64,000 nucleotides of DNA from Diplocloster modestus. GTDB lineage: Bacteria; Bacillota; Clostridia; Lachnospirales; Lachnospiraceae. Position 1 is the stretch's first letter. Each line of letters begins with the position of its first letter. The notes under the pieces were generated by a model. The model worked only from the letters and a program-made list of their open reading frames with translations. It did not search any database and was not told where the DNA came from. Shown piece after piece: positions 37,101 to 44,796 of this stretch. The stretch spans positions 124,001-188,000 of the forward strand of contig NZ_JAHQCX010000005.1 in the NCBI RefSeq assembly GCF_019042245.1, in the 5' to 3' direction. A program made the translations under genes and the position numbers.

Positions 37101-37246
37101 ATATCACCATCAACACCGATACGATCCCGCAGACCGGCGATACGGCAAACCCGCTGTTCTACCTGCTGCTGATGCTGGCGGCTCTCCTGGGCTGCGGCGG
37201 CCTGCTGGCCTACAGAAAGTTCGGCTATAAAAAGCGGCATGGATAG
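34136..37246 (+). CDS. Large LRR (BspA-like) sortase-anchored surface protein
   Basis: The 1036-residue protein starts at 34136 (AAAAGGAGG, 8-nt spacing) with a Sec signal peptide ending near residue 33. Next is a Cys/His-rich tandem repeat region (about 35-190; units contain CKHIEAGQHxENCGYS), then BspA-type LRR_5 repeats (about 235-620; LxxIGDSAFNGCTDL-like units), an InlB B-like repeat (about 640-710), a HxHxYGDWxYDKDNHWKEC module and a Pro-poor beta domain. It ends in a sortase signal IPQTGD, a membrane helix and an RKFGYKKRHG tail. It is displayed on the cell wall and is likely an adhesin. The Cys-rich repeats could form disulfides or bind metal. Its start codon context copies that of the four-helix gene, and its stop overlaps the sortase start. 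Confidence 0.9.
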   Translation: MNKRKRQSRLLSLGLCLCMLVSTLPLTGMTYAAETPCPNHQSHTTECGYAKAVEGAPCKHIEAGQHNENCGYSAGIPEVPCNMGCTETGEGGQIIHASDCAYATAVPGTPCKHIEAGQHDENCGYSKAVEGAPCAHTCEKCDGSAESTPKTCVLTEGCTLPAGHDGKCALAMALGGSASTNVIAGDGYRFYPDTGELYAINAAGTTGWRTDTRIHAEETQRYKVVKSVGFQVNAIAIGPEAFRYCSDLTSAILPGSVMSIDEFAFAESGLATISLPYQLQSIGKSAFSSSHLTEITFPASVTYIGESAFDSCQSLGTITFLGGSPPKIEKNAFKDAADTGAIYYPAGASANYTEAWKNSAGLSGWTLEEQAAPAITTLRVDFSNNGSGGTSFTDNEMKDAIDTALAALGADKTKIDTIQIIGSVTEITQWNWRHLRELYHINSDWSNLYRLDLSGITGLKALSNTTGQTYGNITKLTALILPDSLENIGDSAFNGCTDLALTALPHKVNTIGKHAFAMCKSLALTELPKEVTTIGDYAFNGCTSLIDLKIPNKVKNIGTYSFGYCTNLVRIVLPNELTTIGNYAFTNCANLTELTFTGDTIPTTINTSAFRSLPAGGTIRFPAGATSYTEDWKDNTLRLSDWTLAPAYRLTVENGTDTTGGVIYSESEQAQITANAAPQGKVFEKWVSSDGGSFANANNPSTSFTMPGNAVTVTANFKDAPPVHTHTYGDWQYDKDNHWKECTAGDSIIDKAAHIAVGWITDMEATESEAGSRHKECTVCKYVMETETIAPTGPTYEYRTLRDADTGIKVSGYFTSDAALVVKDRRLHVKGSCEVCDDIRAREDKGELIALFDIGLFSGKYTGDLTVEIPVDAKYNGQTVLFLHCKDKVLENRTLTVENDIAKGTFSGLSPFAVAEVPGKTIITGLPDAYTLLVGQSISWMPAPAGGTWSYDKDYLQMTQDGGTYTFKALKAGKATATYTVDGVPYTVHITINTDTIPQTGDTANPLFYLLLMLAALLGCGGLLAYRKFGYKKRHG

Positions 37247-37792
37247 GCGCGGGAAGAAGGAAAGGACAAGGCGCGCCTCACGCCTGAAAAGCCCGGTGTG
37301 GCTGGGCGCCTTCCTGATACTGGCGGGCCTTGCGGCATGGGCGGGATTTTCCGCTCTGCGCGCGGGTGCGGCGGAGCCAGAGTTGACGCCTGCCGTACCG
37401 TCCTCCGTCTCACAGAGCAAAGCGCCGCAGGCACAGGGACCCAGCCCACAGCCGGAGGCAACGCCTATGCGGGGCCGTCCTCGCCGGACTTCCCGGGGAA
37501 CATCGTCATTGTGGGGCACAATTACCGGGATGATTCCCATTTCGGAAGGCTGGACGAATTGGAAATAGGTAGCATTGTCCGGCTCATGGATAAATACGGC
37601 GATTTCACGGACTACGAGGTGTACGATATGGAAACCGTCGCGTCCGATCAGGCGGAGGCACTGGAGAAATACGAAGGAGAATACGGTTTGACGCTGATTA
37701 CCTGCACAGCAGGCGGAGAAAGCCGCCTGCTGGTGAGAGCAGTAAACCCGGAAACAGCGCGCGATAAACGAGCAAAAGCCACTACAGCTTGA
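37239..37792 (+). pseudogene. Sortase, frameshifted and internally shortened
   Basis: The first frame (37239 to about 37460) encodes a basic N-terminus, one membrane helix (about residues 18-40) and a Pro-rich stalk. The second frame (about 37450-37792) encodes the C-terminal half of a sortase with catalytic His in VIVGHNYRDD, Cys in ITCTAGG and Arg in SRLLVR. The ~45 residues that normally precede the histidine (the early barrel strands) are missing and the two parts are out of frame. It overlaps the surface-protein stop by 8 nt, so it was the dedicated sortase for that protein. It is probably inactive, so anchoring would depend on another sortase. Confidence 0.78.
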
Positions 37793-37816
37793 AGGTTGTA
37801 GCGGCTCTGCCCGTCA

Positions 37817-38055
37817 TGAACTACGCCCAGTACCGCAGAGCAAGAAAGCTGGTGCCGGCTCCTGCAATATCCACTTTATCCGGGAACAGGTACTTTACCG
37901 GCGGGTGCTGGAATGCGTCCAGCGCACGCTGACCTATGTGCGGGTATTCCGGGAGGATTTCACCCAGGAGATACTTGCGCAGGACGAGACCAGCCGGAAA
38001 GCGGAGCTGGAGCAGAAGCGCAGGGCCCTCTCCGGTGCGGTACCAGGCATAATGG
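37817..38055 (+). pseudogene. Fused remnants: cysteine-rich VLP-like start and serine-recombinase tail
   Basis: MNYAQYRRARKLV at 37817 is the N-terminus typical of 'cysteine-rich VLP' proteins found on conjugative elements. After about 45 nt the frame changes to NIHFIREQVLYRRVLECVQ and FREDFTQEILAQDE, which matches the late coiled-coil/DUF4368 part of large serine recombinases. It stops making sense near 38045. Both pieces are truncated, so they are scars of a Tn/ICE element. Confidence 0.6.
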
Positions 38056-38500
38056 AGCAGTTCCTTGTCACAGTTATAGAACATGGCCCGGCTGGACCTT
38101 ATCGGCCACAGTCATAAAGTACATAATAAAGATAAAAGAAGGAAGCATTGAAGTCATATTTTCACTGAGTCTGACCGCCACATCCCGGTTCGTAAGCCAG
38201 AGAACCACCGCCCCGCCGAACAGCACCGCCGTCATCGCCAACCGGTAGCAGACGGGCTTGATGAGCTGGCGTTTATGACGCGCAAAGAACAGGGCGTTCA
38301 GGTAAGTATAACCCTTAAGGTATTGGAATCTCTTTTTGTTCGCTTCTGAGATAGCGATATCTCTAGCCTTTATCTCTACTTCTTTGAAAGTCGCCGTGGT
38401 TCCGGAAGACGCTTTCACCAGGTTGGAGAACAGGTAGTTGATATCAATGGACCGATGAAATTTCCGTTCATATCCGCCGTACCCGATCGTAATATCTCGC
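38037..38500 (-). pseudogene. ABC-2 type permease fragment
   Basis: From 38500 leftward the frame encodes a soluble part and two hydrophobic segments (LAMTAVLFGGAVVLWLT and MLPSFIFIMYFMTVADKV). One extra base near 38095 shifts the continuation MFYNCDKELLHYAWYR into another frame. Both the N-terminus and the C-terminus are missing. The fragment abuts the recombinase tail on one side and an ABC ATPase scrap on the other. Confidence 0.6.
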
Positions 38501-38872
38501 AACCGATCTGTGCGATGAAATCGTAGTGATCAGTGACGGCCGGCTGCAGCAGATCGGCCGCCAGATGCTTGGAAGCGCGGACTTTGAGAAGCAGATTATC
38601 GAGTTATTGAAAGATGAGGATGGCCATGATTAATGCGTTAAAACAAATGACACAGTTTCAAATACATTCCTTTTTTTCTGTATTATCTGCCGTGGATTCT
38701 GGTCTTTTCCCGTTTGGCGGGAGGAACGATAGGGCAGGGATTTGGCCTCTGGCTGCTTCTGGTGTCATTGCGCATGATAGGAGAGGCTGCGCAGCTGTTC
38801 CTATTTAACCGGACCGGAAAGGTGATCTCCAGAAATATGGCTTATAGCTGGATCTTGATCTTTGTTTTTCAT
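38499..38872 (+). pseudogene. ABC ATPase tail and following permease start, truncated
   Basis: 38499-38633 reads DLCDEIVVISDGRLQQIG and a normal ABC-ATPase C-terminus with a stop. A permease gene begins at 38620 (MAMINALKQMTQFQ) but a frame slip follows at about 38660. The continuation YIPFFLYYLPWILVFSRLAGG and a further membrane segment runs to about 38872, where it is joined to an opposite-strand fragment. Confidence 0.6.
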
Positions 38873-39151
38873 ACCGTGGGAGTACCCTTTGATCAGGCGA
38901 TGCCGGTCCTCATGCTCTATCTTAACCATATCAAAGTATTCATCCACCGTTTTCCCCTGCGGGATCTCCCCCTCGTGAATATCCATATAAAATTTAATGA
39001 ATTCGTAGCCGGTCAAAAATTCCGGAAGCACACCCGCGCCGTTCCGGCCCAGCAGCCCGTAGATCTTTCCTTTTTCAAAAGTAAAGGAACAGTCCTTCAA
39101 TACTTCTTTGCTTCCATAGGATTTTCTGATTCCTATCAGTTTCAGCTCCAT
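38865..39151 (-). pseudogene. ABC transporter ATPase, N-terminal fragment with internal deletion
   Basis: The start ATG at 39151 has AAGGAG in front and reads MELKLIGIRKSYGSKEVLKD. It breaks off exactly in the Walker A motif (LLGRNGAG then VLPEFLTGYEF), so the Lys-Thr and about 50 residues are deleted. It ends near GYSHGMKNK. The protein cannot bind ATP normally. A good promoter is still present upstream (39279-39307). Confidence 0.7.
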
Positions 39152-39260
39152 ACATACACTCCTTTTCTGATCTAGAGAAAAACAAAAAGCACCACCCACA
39201 TCATACAAAAAATGCAGATTATGCCTTATTCTTAAGTTCGGATTGAATTCTGAAAACGTC

Positions 39261-39307
39261 GCAAAACCATTTTGCAATATCATAGGGGATTTACACCGCT
39301 GTGTCAA
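39261..39307 (-). promoter_or_regulatory. Promoter and operator-like dyad of the broken ABC gene
   Basis: On the minus strand TTGACA (39302-39307) and TATGAT (39279-39284) are 17 nt apart. The dyad GCAAAA-CCA-TTTTGC (39261-39275) covers the expected transcription start. The remainder of 39152-39471 contains no gene. Confidence 0.6.
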
Positions 39308-39384
39308 CAGGATACTAAAAAACTTAACTAACATTTAATATAATAGAATACAATCTGCCTAAGGATTCAAAACCCCCATTCTAC

Positions 39385-39413
39385 TGGATTTCCAAAATCA
39401 CTCATGCTATAAT
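39385..39413 (+). promoter_or_regulatory. Extended -10 promoter of the sigma-54 activator gene
   Basis: TGCTATAAT (box at 39408-39413) is an extended -10; the -35 (TGGATT) is poor. A start 59 bases later follows. Confidence 0.5.
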
Positions 39414-39471
39414 AAAAATGCGCTAAAAACCCGGCCAAAAGGCCCTATCTATTAGTCAAGGGGAATCTGCC

Positions 39472-41490
39472 ATGGAATTTACATACGATGAAAACACCAT
39501 CCGGAAATATAAACATTCTTTCCTGAAAGGTGAACTCTTAGAAAAGGGAGTCGTTTCCGACAATATCTATCAGTCATGGGTGCGCTGCCGGCAGTCCAAT
39601 GTGGACGCCTCACAGAAAGTACTGATCCGGGAGGCCACTGATACCCATACGCCCAACGATATTCTGGAAAGTTCCCGCTACATCCGCAAGCAATCAGAAT
39701 ATATTTACCAGATGAAGTTCGACCTGCTTTCCAAAATCGGCATCGCTGTCTTTTATCTGAATCGAAATCTCTCTGTATTTTCCAAGGGAGGAAACCGCAA
39801 GCTTTTGGATGAATTGAAAAGTAAAAACTTAAGATTTTCTACCAATATGTCGGAAAATCTGGTGGGTACCAACGCGGCCGCCCTTGCTGTACAGGGCAAA
39901 AAATCCTGCATCGTGATCGGTGAGGAACACTATACCGATGTTCTGTCCGATTATGTGACCATTGCTTTCCCTTATTTTCGTACTTTCCCGCAGAGTAAAA
40001 TCTTTGCCCAGGATGCGTTTATCAATTTGTACATAATGCCTGTGAAGCTGGCCGATGATTTGCATTTTTCCGTGATCCGCTATCTGGGGTCACTGGATTT
40101 TTATACAGACCCTTCCCATAAATTAAAAGATCTGATGTCTGAGTTTAATGCCAAAGCCAATCATTCCTGTTATATCCTACTGGATCAGGCCGGCATCATC
40201 ATGGATGTTAATATTCTGTTCTGCGAAGCCTTCGATATTTGTCAGGATATGGTCTGCGGTAAGAGACCGGAACAATTGTATCCCGAACTCGGGGATATCA
40301 TGAAACGTTTGTACCGCCAGGAAAAAGTCAAGTCCTGTTCGATCGTATTCAACAGTCTGTCCGCCGGCAAAAACGAATTTTACGTAGACGCCATGCCGAT
40401 GACCAAAGATCAGAAACTGGCAGGTTATATTATAGTCCTTACGGACTCCAGGCACGTGCAGCGTTATGTTAACCGCCTTGTAAACAAGGGCGCTTACTAC
40501 ACTTTCGACAGCTTGATCGGAAAAAACCGGGATTTTGAGATCAGTAAGCGAATGGCCGCCCGCATCGCCTCGGGTAACAGTAATGTACTGATCTGCGGAG
40601 AGAGCGGTACCGGAAAAGAACTGTTCGCCCAGTCTATCCATAATGCCAGTGACCGAAGCCACGGTCCTTTCGTCTCCATCAACTGTGCAGCCCTCCCGAA
40701 AGAGCTGATCAGCAGTGAACTATTCGGCTATGAGGAAGGGGCGTTCACCGGAGCACGCAAGGGCGGTTCTATGGGAAAATTCGAGCAGGCCAACCAGGGC
40801 ACGCTGTTTTTGGACGAAATCGCGGAGATGCCACTGGATATGCAGTCTGTGCTGCTCCGGGTAATCGAAGAACGCACAGTAAGCCGCCTGGGCGGTTCAC
40901 AGCCCAGAAGTGTCGATGTGCGCATTATCGCTGCCACCAACCGAGATCTGATGAAATATATTGAAGAAAATAAATTCCGCCTGGATTTGTACTACCGTCT
41001 CAATGTAATGCGTCTGGATCTGATCCCGCTTCGGAATCATATTGACGATATCCCGCTGCTCGTGGATCACTTCATCCGTCACTTTAATGAAAGTGCCCAC
41101 AAATCCGTGCGGGAACTGGAACCCAGAGCCATGGAATGTCTTATGAAGTACTCATGGCCCGGGAATATCCGGGAGCTTCGAAATGTCATGGAGCGGTGTG
41201 TAAATCTGTCGGTTCAGGATATTATCACATTGGAATGTCTTCCCGCGGAACTGCTAAGAGAACAGGCTTTTTCACAGACGTCTCAGCAATTCCCCTTACC
41301 AATGCAGCCGGACATGCCGGAGCAGGCGTTTTCCAGTCAGCACTATAACAGTTATGAGGAATACGAATGTCAGCGTATCGTCGAACTGATGAAACAATAT
41401 AAAGGAAACCGAACCCAGGTTGCTCAAGAATTAGGAATATCCAGAGCCACCCTATATCGCAAGATGAAGAAGATATCCAACTGGAATTAA
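39472..41490 (+). CDS. Sigma-54-dependent activator (AcoR/Fis type)
   Basis: The 672-residue protein has an N-terminal GAF-like sensor as in AcoR (QSWVRCR near 34; [12 protein letters not shown] near 130), a PAS domain (about 228-335), an AAA+ domain with Walker A GESGTGK (376-382), the sigma-54 contact loop GAFTGA (423-428) and Walker B LFLDE (445-449), and a C-terminal Fis-type helix-turn-helix ([20 protein letters not shown]). It has no receiver domain, so it responds to a small ligand. It lies 16 bp before rpoN and near two sigma-54-promoter operons, so it is the obvious activator of the cai/fix-like genes; the ligand is likely their substrate or its CoA ester. Confidence 0.95.
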   Translation: MEFTYDENTIRKYKHSFLKGELLEKGVVSDNIYQSWVRCRQSNVDASQKVLIREATDTHTPNDILESSRYIRKQSEYIYQMKFDLLSKIGIAVFYLNRNLSVFSKGGNRKLLDELKSKNLRFSTNMSENLVGTNAAALAVQGKKSCIVIGEEHYTDVLSDYVTIAFPYFRTFPQSKIFAQDAFINLYIMPVKLADDLHFSVIRYLGSLDFYTDPSHKLKDLMSEFNAKANHSCYILLDQAGIIMDVNILFCEAFDICQDMVCGKRPEQLYPELGDIMKRLYRQEKVKSCSIVFNSLSAGKNEFYVDAMPMTKDQKLAGYIIVLTDSRHVQRYVNRLVNKGAYYTFDSLIGKNRDFEISKRMAARIASGNSNVLICGESGTGKELFAQSIHNASDRSHGPFVSINCAALPKELISSELFGYEEGAFTGARKGGSMGKFEQANQGTLFLDEIAEMPLDMQSVLLRVIEERTVSRLGGSQPRSVDVRIIAATNRDLMKYIEENKFRLDLYYRLNVMRLDLIPLRNHIDDIPLLVDHFIRHFNESAHKSVRELEPRAMECLMKYSWPGNIRELRNVMERCVNLSVQDIITLECLPAELLREQAFSQTSQQFPLPMQPDMPEQAFSSQHYNSYEEYECQRIVELMKQYKGNRTQVAQELGISRATLYRKMKKISNWN

Positions 41491-41506
41491 AGGAGGCGGG
41501 CAATGT

Positions 41507-42859
41507 ATGAACCTGCAATATGAAATAAAATTAGATCAAAGGCAGACCCTGTCCCAGACGCAGATCCAGTCGCTGGAGCTTTTGGCTATGGATAACATCT
41601 CCCTAAACGATTATATGCAGAATGAGTATATGGAGAATGCCATCCTGGAATATACTCCCAGTGATACCGACATTCCCATACGGATGGAGGATTATAAGAG
41701 CTGGTATGATAAAAACGTATACTCTGCTTACGGCGAGACTGCCGCTGCCGGCGAAGATCATCAGAAAGAACTCGTCTCGGACAATCAATACGAACTCCGT
41801 CATTACCTGAAGAGCCAGTTAAGCCTGAAAAAATATACCGCCCGCCAGCTCTATGTGATTGATTATCTGATTGATTGTCTGGACAGCCAGGGTTTTTATC
41901 AGGTTCCGGTCCGGGAAGCCGCACAGAAAACCGGAGCCAGCGAGGCGGATGTCAGCATCTGTCTTGCGGACTTAAGGCAGCTGGAGCCCTGTGGAATCTT
42001 TTCCGAAAATCTGTCCCAGTGTCTGCTTTGTCAGCTGGAAACTCAGGGCATCCGGGATGAAAAATTATGCTCGATCATAACCAGCCACCTGGAAGATGTC
42101 GCTTCCGGCAGAATCAGTTATATATCCAGGTCATTAGGCCTGTCCACTGTACAGGTAAGGAAATATATATATGTCATCCAAAAATTAAATCCAAGGCCGC
42201 TCCAGGGTTTCAATACATCCGGCACCACCTATATCGTTCCAGATATCATCCTGACTTTCAGCGAGGGTCAGTGGGAGATTCAGATGAATGACAGCTGGAT
42301 GGGTGCCTACCACATCAATGACTACTATTATAAAATGATGCGGAACGCCGAGGATGATGATATCTATGCCTATTTCCGCAACTGTCTGCACAGAGCCAGG
42401 TTTCTGCTGAACAGTCTGGAACAGCGGCGCAAAACCATGCTGCGGATCACAGAAACCATCGCCGGCTATCAGCAGGAATTTTTTCTGGGAAAAGACCTCC
42501 TGCGTCCCATGATGCTGGAGGATATCTCCAGCGCTCTCAATATCCACATCTCCACCGTAAGCCGTGGAATCAGCGGAAAGTACCTGCAGTATCCCGGCGG
42601 AACCATTTTGATGCGGGATCTGTTTACTTCCGCCGTGACAGGGAGCAGCCCCAGCGAGGGTCTGACTGCCGAGCAGGTCAAGCAGCATATCAGCGGTCTG
42701 ATCACAGCCGAAGACAAGGCGCAGCCATTAAGCGACCAGGCGCTGGCCGCCCGGCTGGCCGAACGTGATATCCATATCTCCCGGCGTACGGTTGCAAAAT
42801 ACCGGGAAGAACTTGGATTACCGAAGAGTTTCGACAGAAAACTGATTGAGATTTCATAG
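41507..42859 (+). CDS. rpoN: RNA polymerase sigma-54 factor
   Basis: The 450-residue protein shows the three RpoN regions: the Gln-rich activator-interacting N-terminus (LSQTQIQSLELLAM), the core-binding domain (about 90-280) and the DNA-binding domain with a helix-turn-helix (LEDISSALNIHISTVSRGI) and the RpoN box SRRTVAKYRE near 425-434. AAAGGAGG precedes the ATG. It recognises -24/-12 promoters, two of which lie in the 53.9-54.2 kb region. Linkage to a dedicated activator suggests that the pair is delivered together, although RpoN may serve other loci as well. Confidence 0.96.
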   Translation: MNLQYEIKLDQRQTLSQTQIQSLELLAMDNISLNDYMQNEYMENAILEYTPSDTDIPIRMEDYKSWYDKNVYSAYGETAAAGEDHQKELVSDNQYELRHYLKSQLSLKKYTARQLYVIDYLIDCLDSQGFYQVPVREAAQKTGASEADVSICLADLRQLEPCGIFSENLSQCLLCQLETQGIRDEKLCSIITSHLEDVASGRISYISRSLGLSTVQVRKYIYVIQKLNPRPLQGFNTSGTTYIVPDIILTFSEGQWEIQMNDSWMGAYHINDYYYKMMRNAEDDDIYAYFRNCLHRARFLLNSLEQRRKTMLRITETIAGYQQEFFLGKDLLRPMMLEDISSALNIHISTVSRGISGKYLQYPGGTILMRDLFTSAVTGSSPSEGLTAEQVKQHISGLITAEDKAQPLSDQALAARLAERDIHISRRTVAKYREELGLPKSFDRKLIEIS

Positions 42860-42925
42860 TGAATGGGTTATAAAAAAGTGAATTTACATATAATATCGCT
42901 GACTATTTTTCATGCATCGCACGTA

Positions 42926-42946
42926 AATGCCCAAAATTCGGGCATT
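42926..42946 (+). terminator. Hairpin after rpoN
   Basis: AATGCCC and GGGCATT form a 7-bp stem with a 7-nt loop. No T run follows, so termination is uncertain. Confidence 0.4.
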
Positions 42947-42975
42947 AAGTGCTCATAGCAATAAAAAAGATATAC

Positions 42976-43026
42976 TTGACGTACAGAATGTCGTACGTTA
43001 TAATTGATGTACAGAAAGCTGTACGG
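42976..43026 (+). promoter_or_regulatory. yefM-yoeB promoter and operator
   Basis: TTGACG (42976-42981) and TATAAT (42999-43004) have a 17-nt spacer. Dyads built on GTACAG/CTGTAC and GTAC-N9-GTAC half-sites overlap and follow the promoter (42981-42996 and 43009-43024). This resembles the TGTACA-core long and short palindromes known from the E. coli yefM-yoeB operator. Confidence 0.75.
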
Positions 43027-43041
43027 ATTGGAGGAGATGAT

Positions 43042-43308
43042 ATGTTAGCAGTAAACTATACAAATTTACGGGATAATATGAAATCATATATGGATAAAGT
43101 GACAGATGATTATGAAACCATGATTGTGACCAGAAAAGACAACAAAAATGTGGTAATGCTCTCAGAGGAATCTTATAATAATCTGATGGAAAACGTCTAT
43201 GTTATGGGGAATAAATCAAATTATGATTGGCTGATGGAATCCAAAGCGCAGTTGGAAAGCGGAAAAATCTCTACGCATAATTTGACCGGGGTAGATATGG
43301 ATGAATAA
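43042..43308 (+). CDS. yefM: YefM-type antitoxin
   Basis: The 88-residue Phd/YefM-family protein starts at the ATG at 43042 (GGAGGAGA upstream). The N-terminal half is the DNA-binding fold (NYTNLRDNMKSYMDKV; VTRKDNKNVVMLSEESYNNL), and the C-terminal tail (SKAQLESGKISTHNL) is the toxin-binding part. It overlaps the toxin gene by 8 nt. It should neutralise YoeB and, with it, repress the operon through the palindromes in the promoter. Confidence 0.93.
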   Translation: MLAVNYTNLRDNMKSYMDKVTDDYETMIVTRKDNKNVVMLSEESYNNLMENVYVMGNKSNYDWLMESKAQLESGKISTHNLTGVDMDE

Positions 43309-43564
43309 AGTATTTACGGTTAACGGCTGGAAAGACTATGTGTATTGGCAGACAGAGGACAGGAAAACTTTAAAAAAAGTAAATCAACTGATAGAAGATA
43401 TTTGCAGAAATGGAAATGAAGGAATTGGAAAACCGGAGCAGTTAAGCAGGGATCTGGCGGGATATTGGAGCAGACGAATTAATGATAAAGATAGGTTGAT
43501 ATATAAGATAGATGAAAATAATGTCTATATATTAGCTTGCAGATATCATTATGCTGATAAATAG
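43301..43564 (+). CDS. yoeB: YoeB/Txe-type mRNA endoribonuclease toxin
   Basis: The 87-residue RelE-superfamily toxin has the family signature WKDYVYWQTEDRKTLKKVN, the PEQLSRDLAGYWSRRINDKDRLIYKI core and the C-terminal ACRYHYADK. Residues expected for catalysis (Glu in the GKPEQL segment, Arg in RRIN, His and Tyr at the end) are all present, so it should be active. It cleaves mRNA in the ribosomal A site when freed from YefM. A terminator-like hairpin at 43682-43745 follows. Confidence 0.94.
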   Translation: MNKVFTVNGWKDYVYWQTEDRKTLKKVNQLIEDICRNGNEGIGKPEQLSRDLAGYWSRRINDKDRLIYKIDENNVYILACRYHYADK

Positions 43565-43681
43565 TTGTTCTGTTTAACTGCTCTGAACGGATAGGAATAA
43601 AGAACAGACCGGATATCCCATCGTCCGAACTGGTAAACAGGACGGCGGAAAAATACCCGAACATATGAAATGTAGATAGCC

Positions 43682-43745
43682 GGGGCTGACGGGATAGAAT
43701 TTGTATACCAAATGACTTATGACTTATCCATTTCCCGACAGCCCC
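43682..43745. terminator. Terminator between yoeB and the convergent MaoC operon
   Basis: GGGGCTGACGGGA (43682-43694) pairs with TCCCGACAGCCCC (43733-43745), one mismatch, with a ~38-nt loop; TATTTT follows on the plus strand. Confidence 0.6.
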
Positions 43746-43781
43746 TATTTTGAACCATATAAACAATAATATCGCTAAAAG

Positions 43782-44291
43782 TTACGCTTTATGTGCAAAT
43801 TGTTCTTCGAAATAGCATTTCTTGGCTACGATCAGATGGTATTCTCCGGTCTGGAGGACCTCTCCCTTTTGGTTCAGGATCGACATCTGGGTGACGATGA
43901 CTCCGCGGGTCGGCTTGTTATCAATTTTGTCTACGATTTCTGACTTCGTGTAGATCGTGTCTCCTACATGGGCTTTTCCGTAAATTTTCCAGTTTTTGGT
44001 CCCTTTGGAAACCAGAATCGCTCGGTTCATTTTTGCTGTCAGCTCGTTGTTGGTGTCGATGGATGTGGTGAAGGTAAATAACATCATGTCCTGAGCGATT
44101 ACACCGCCGTATCTGGACTTTTTGGCATACTCATCATCGATGTAGATGGGCGCGTATTCACCGGAGATTCCGGCGTAGTTGAGGATATCTGCCTCTCGGA
44201 CAGTTCTGCCATAGGGGGAAGCGGTCGAGTAGCCAAGCGGTACATCCTCAAAGAACCAGGTATCCTTAAACATTTCTTCAAATTCGTTCAT
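43782..44291 (-). CDS. MaoC-like hotdog-fold dehydratase, second copy
   Basis: The 169-residue hotdog-fold protein has the hydratase-2 pattern in SGEYAPIYIDDEYAKKSRYGG (about 40-62), where Asp is expected to be the catalytic residue; the canonical His is replaced by Tyr or Ile here, so activity may differ. It starts 12 nt after the first MaoC gene, and the two probably form a heteromer. Such pairs hydrate trans-2-enoyl-CoA or dehydrate 3-hydroxyacyl-CoA. It is the last gene of the ten-gene operon and ends before a terminator. Cytoplasmic. Confidence 0.85.
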   Translation of the reverse strand: MNEFEEMFKDTWFFEDVPLGYSTASPYGRTVREADILNYAGISGEYAPIYIDDEYAKKSRYGGVIAQDMMLFTFTTSIDTNNELTAKMNRAILVSKGTKNWKIYGKAHVGDTIYTKSEIVDKIDNKPTRGVIVTQMSILNQKGEVLQTGEYHLIVAKKCYFEEQFAHKA

Positions 44292-44302
44292 AACAGCTCC
44301 TC

Positions 44303-44776
44303 CTATTCTGCCTTATAATTTCGTTTCGCAAATTTATACTCGCGGACATTATCTAGGGCAATCTCTCCGCGCTGGTTGACCCCGTTGAAACCTAATACTA
44401 TGGTTCCCGTGTCCTCTGCGTCATCGATCTTTTCTAAGACCTCCACTTCCAGATGGATGGTATCGTTGAATTTGACGGGATTCATGTATTTGACATGTTT
44501 CATTCCTGTCATTTCCAGCATAGTGGTATCTGTGTCGGCACAGAACTGGGTCCGGCGGAACATACCGCCCACCACAGCCAGAACACAGGCGCCGTGTACC
44601 AGGTTTTCTTTATACAGAGAAGTCTTCGCGAATTCATGATCCAGATGAACCAGGTTATAATCTCCAGTAAACTGCGCGAAGTTTACCACTTCCGCGTTGG
44701 TAAAGGTGCGTCCGCCGGGTGATTCGAACTTATAACCTACTTCTATATCTTCAAAATATAACACTTTATTCGCCAT
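44303..44776 (-). CDS. MaoC-like dehydratase, first copy
   Basis: The 157-residue hotdog-fold protein carries the R-hydratase motif FTGDYNLVHLDHEFAKTSLYKENLVHG, where Asp and His of the DxNxxH element fit D39 and H44. That makes it the catalytically complete partner of the two. It is expected to hydrate an enoyl-CoA or dehydrate a 3-hydroxyacyl-CoA. It lies 20 nt after the ketopantoate-reductase-like gene. Two MaoC proteins beside a crotonase-type protein suggests two different hydration steps in the pathway. Confidence 0.88.
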   Translation of the reverse strand: MANKVLYFEDIEVGYKFESPGGRTFTNAEVVNFAQFTGDYNLVHLDHEFAKTSLYKENLVHGACVLAVVGGMFRRTQFCADTDTTMLEMTGMKHVKYMNPVKFNDTIHLEVEVLEKIDDAEDTGTIVLGFNGVNQRGEIALDNVREYKFAKRNYKAE

Positions 44777-44796
44777 AGCTATATCGCCTTTCTTTC

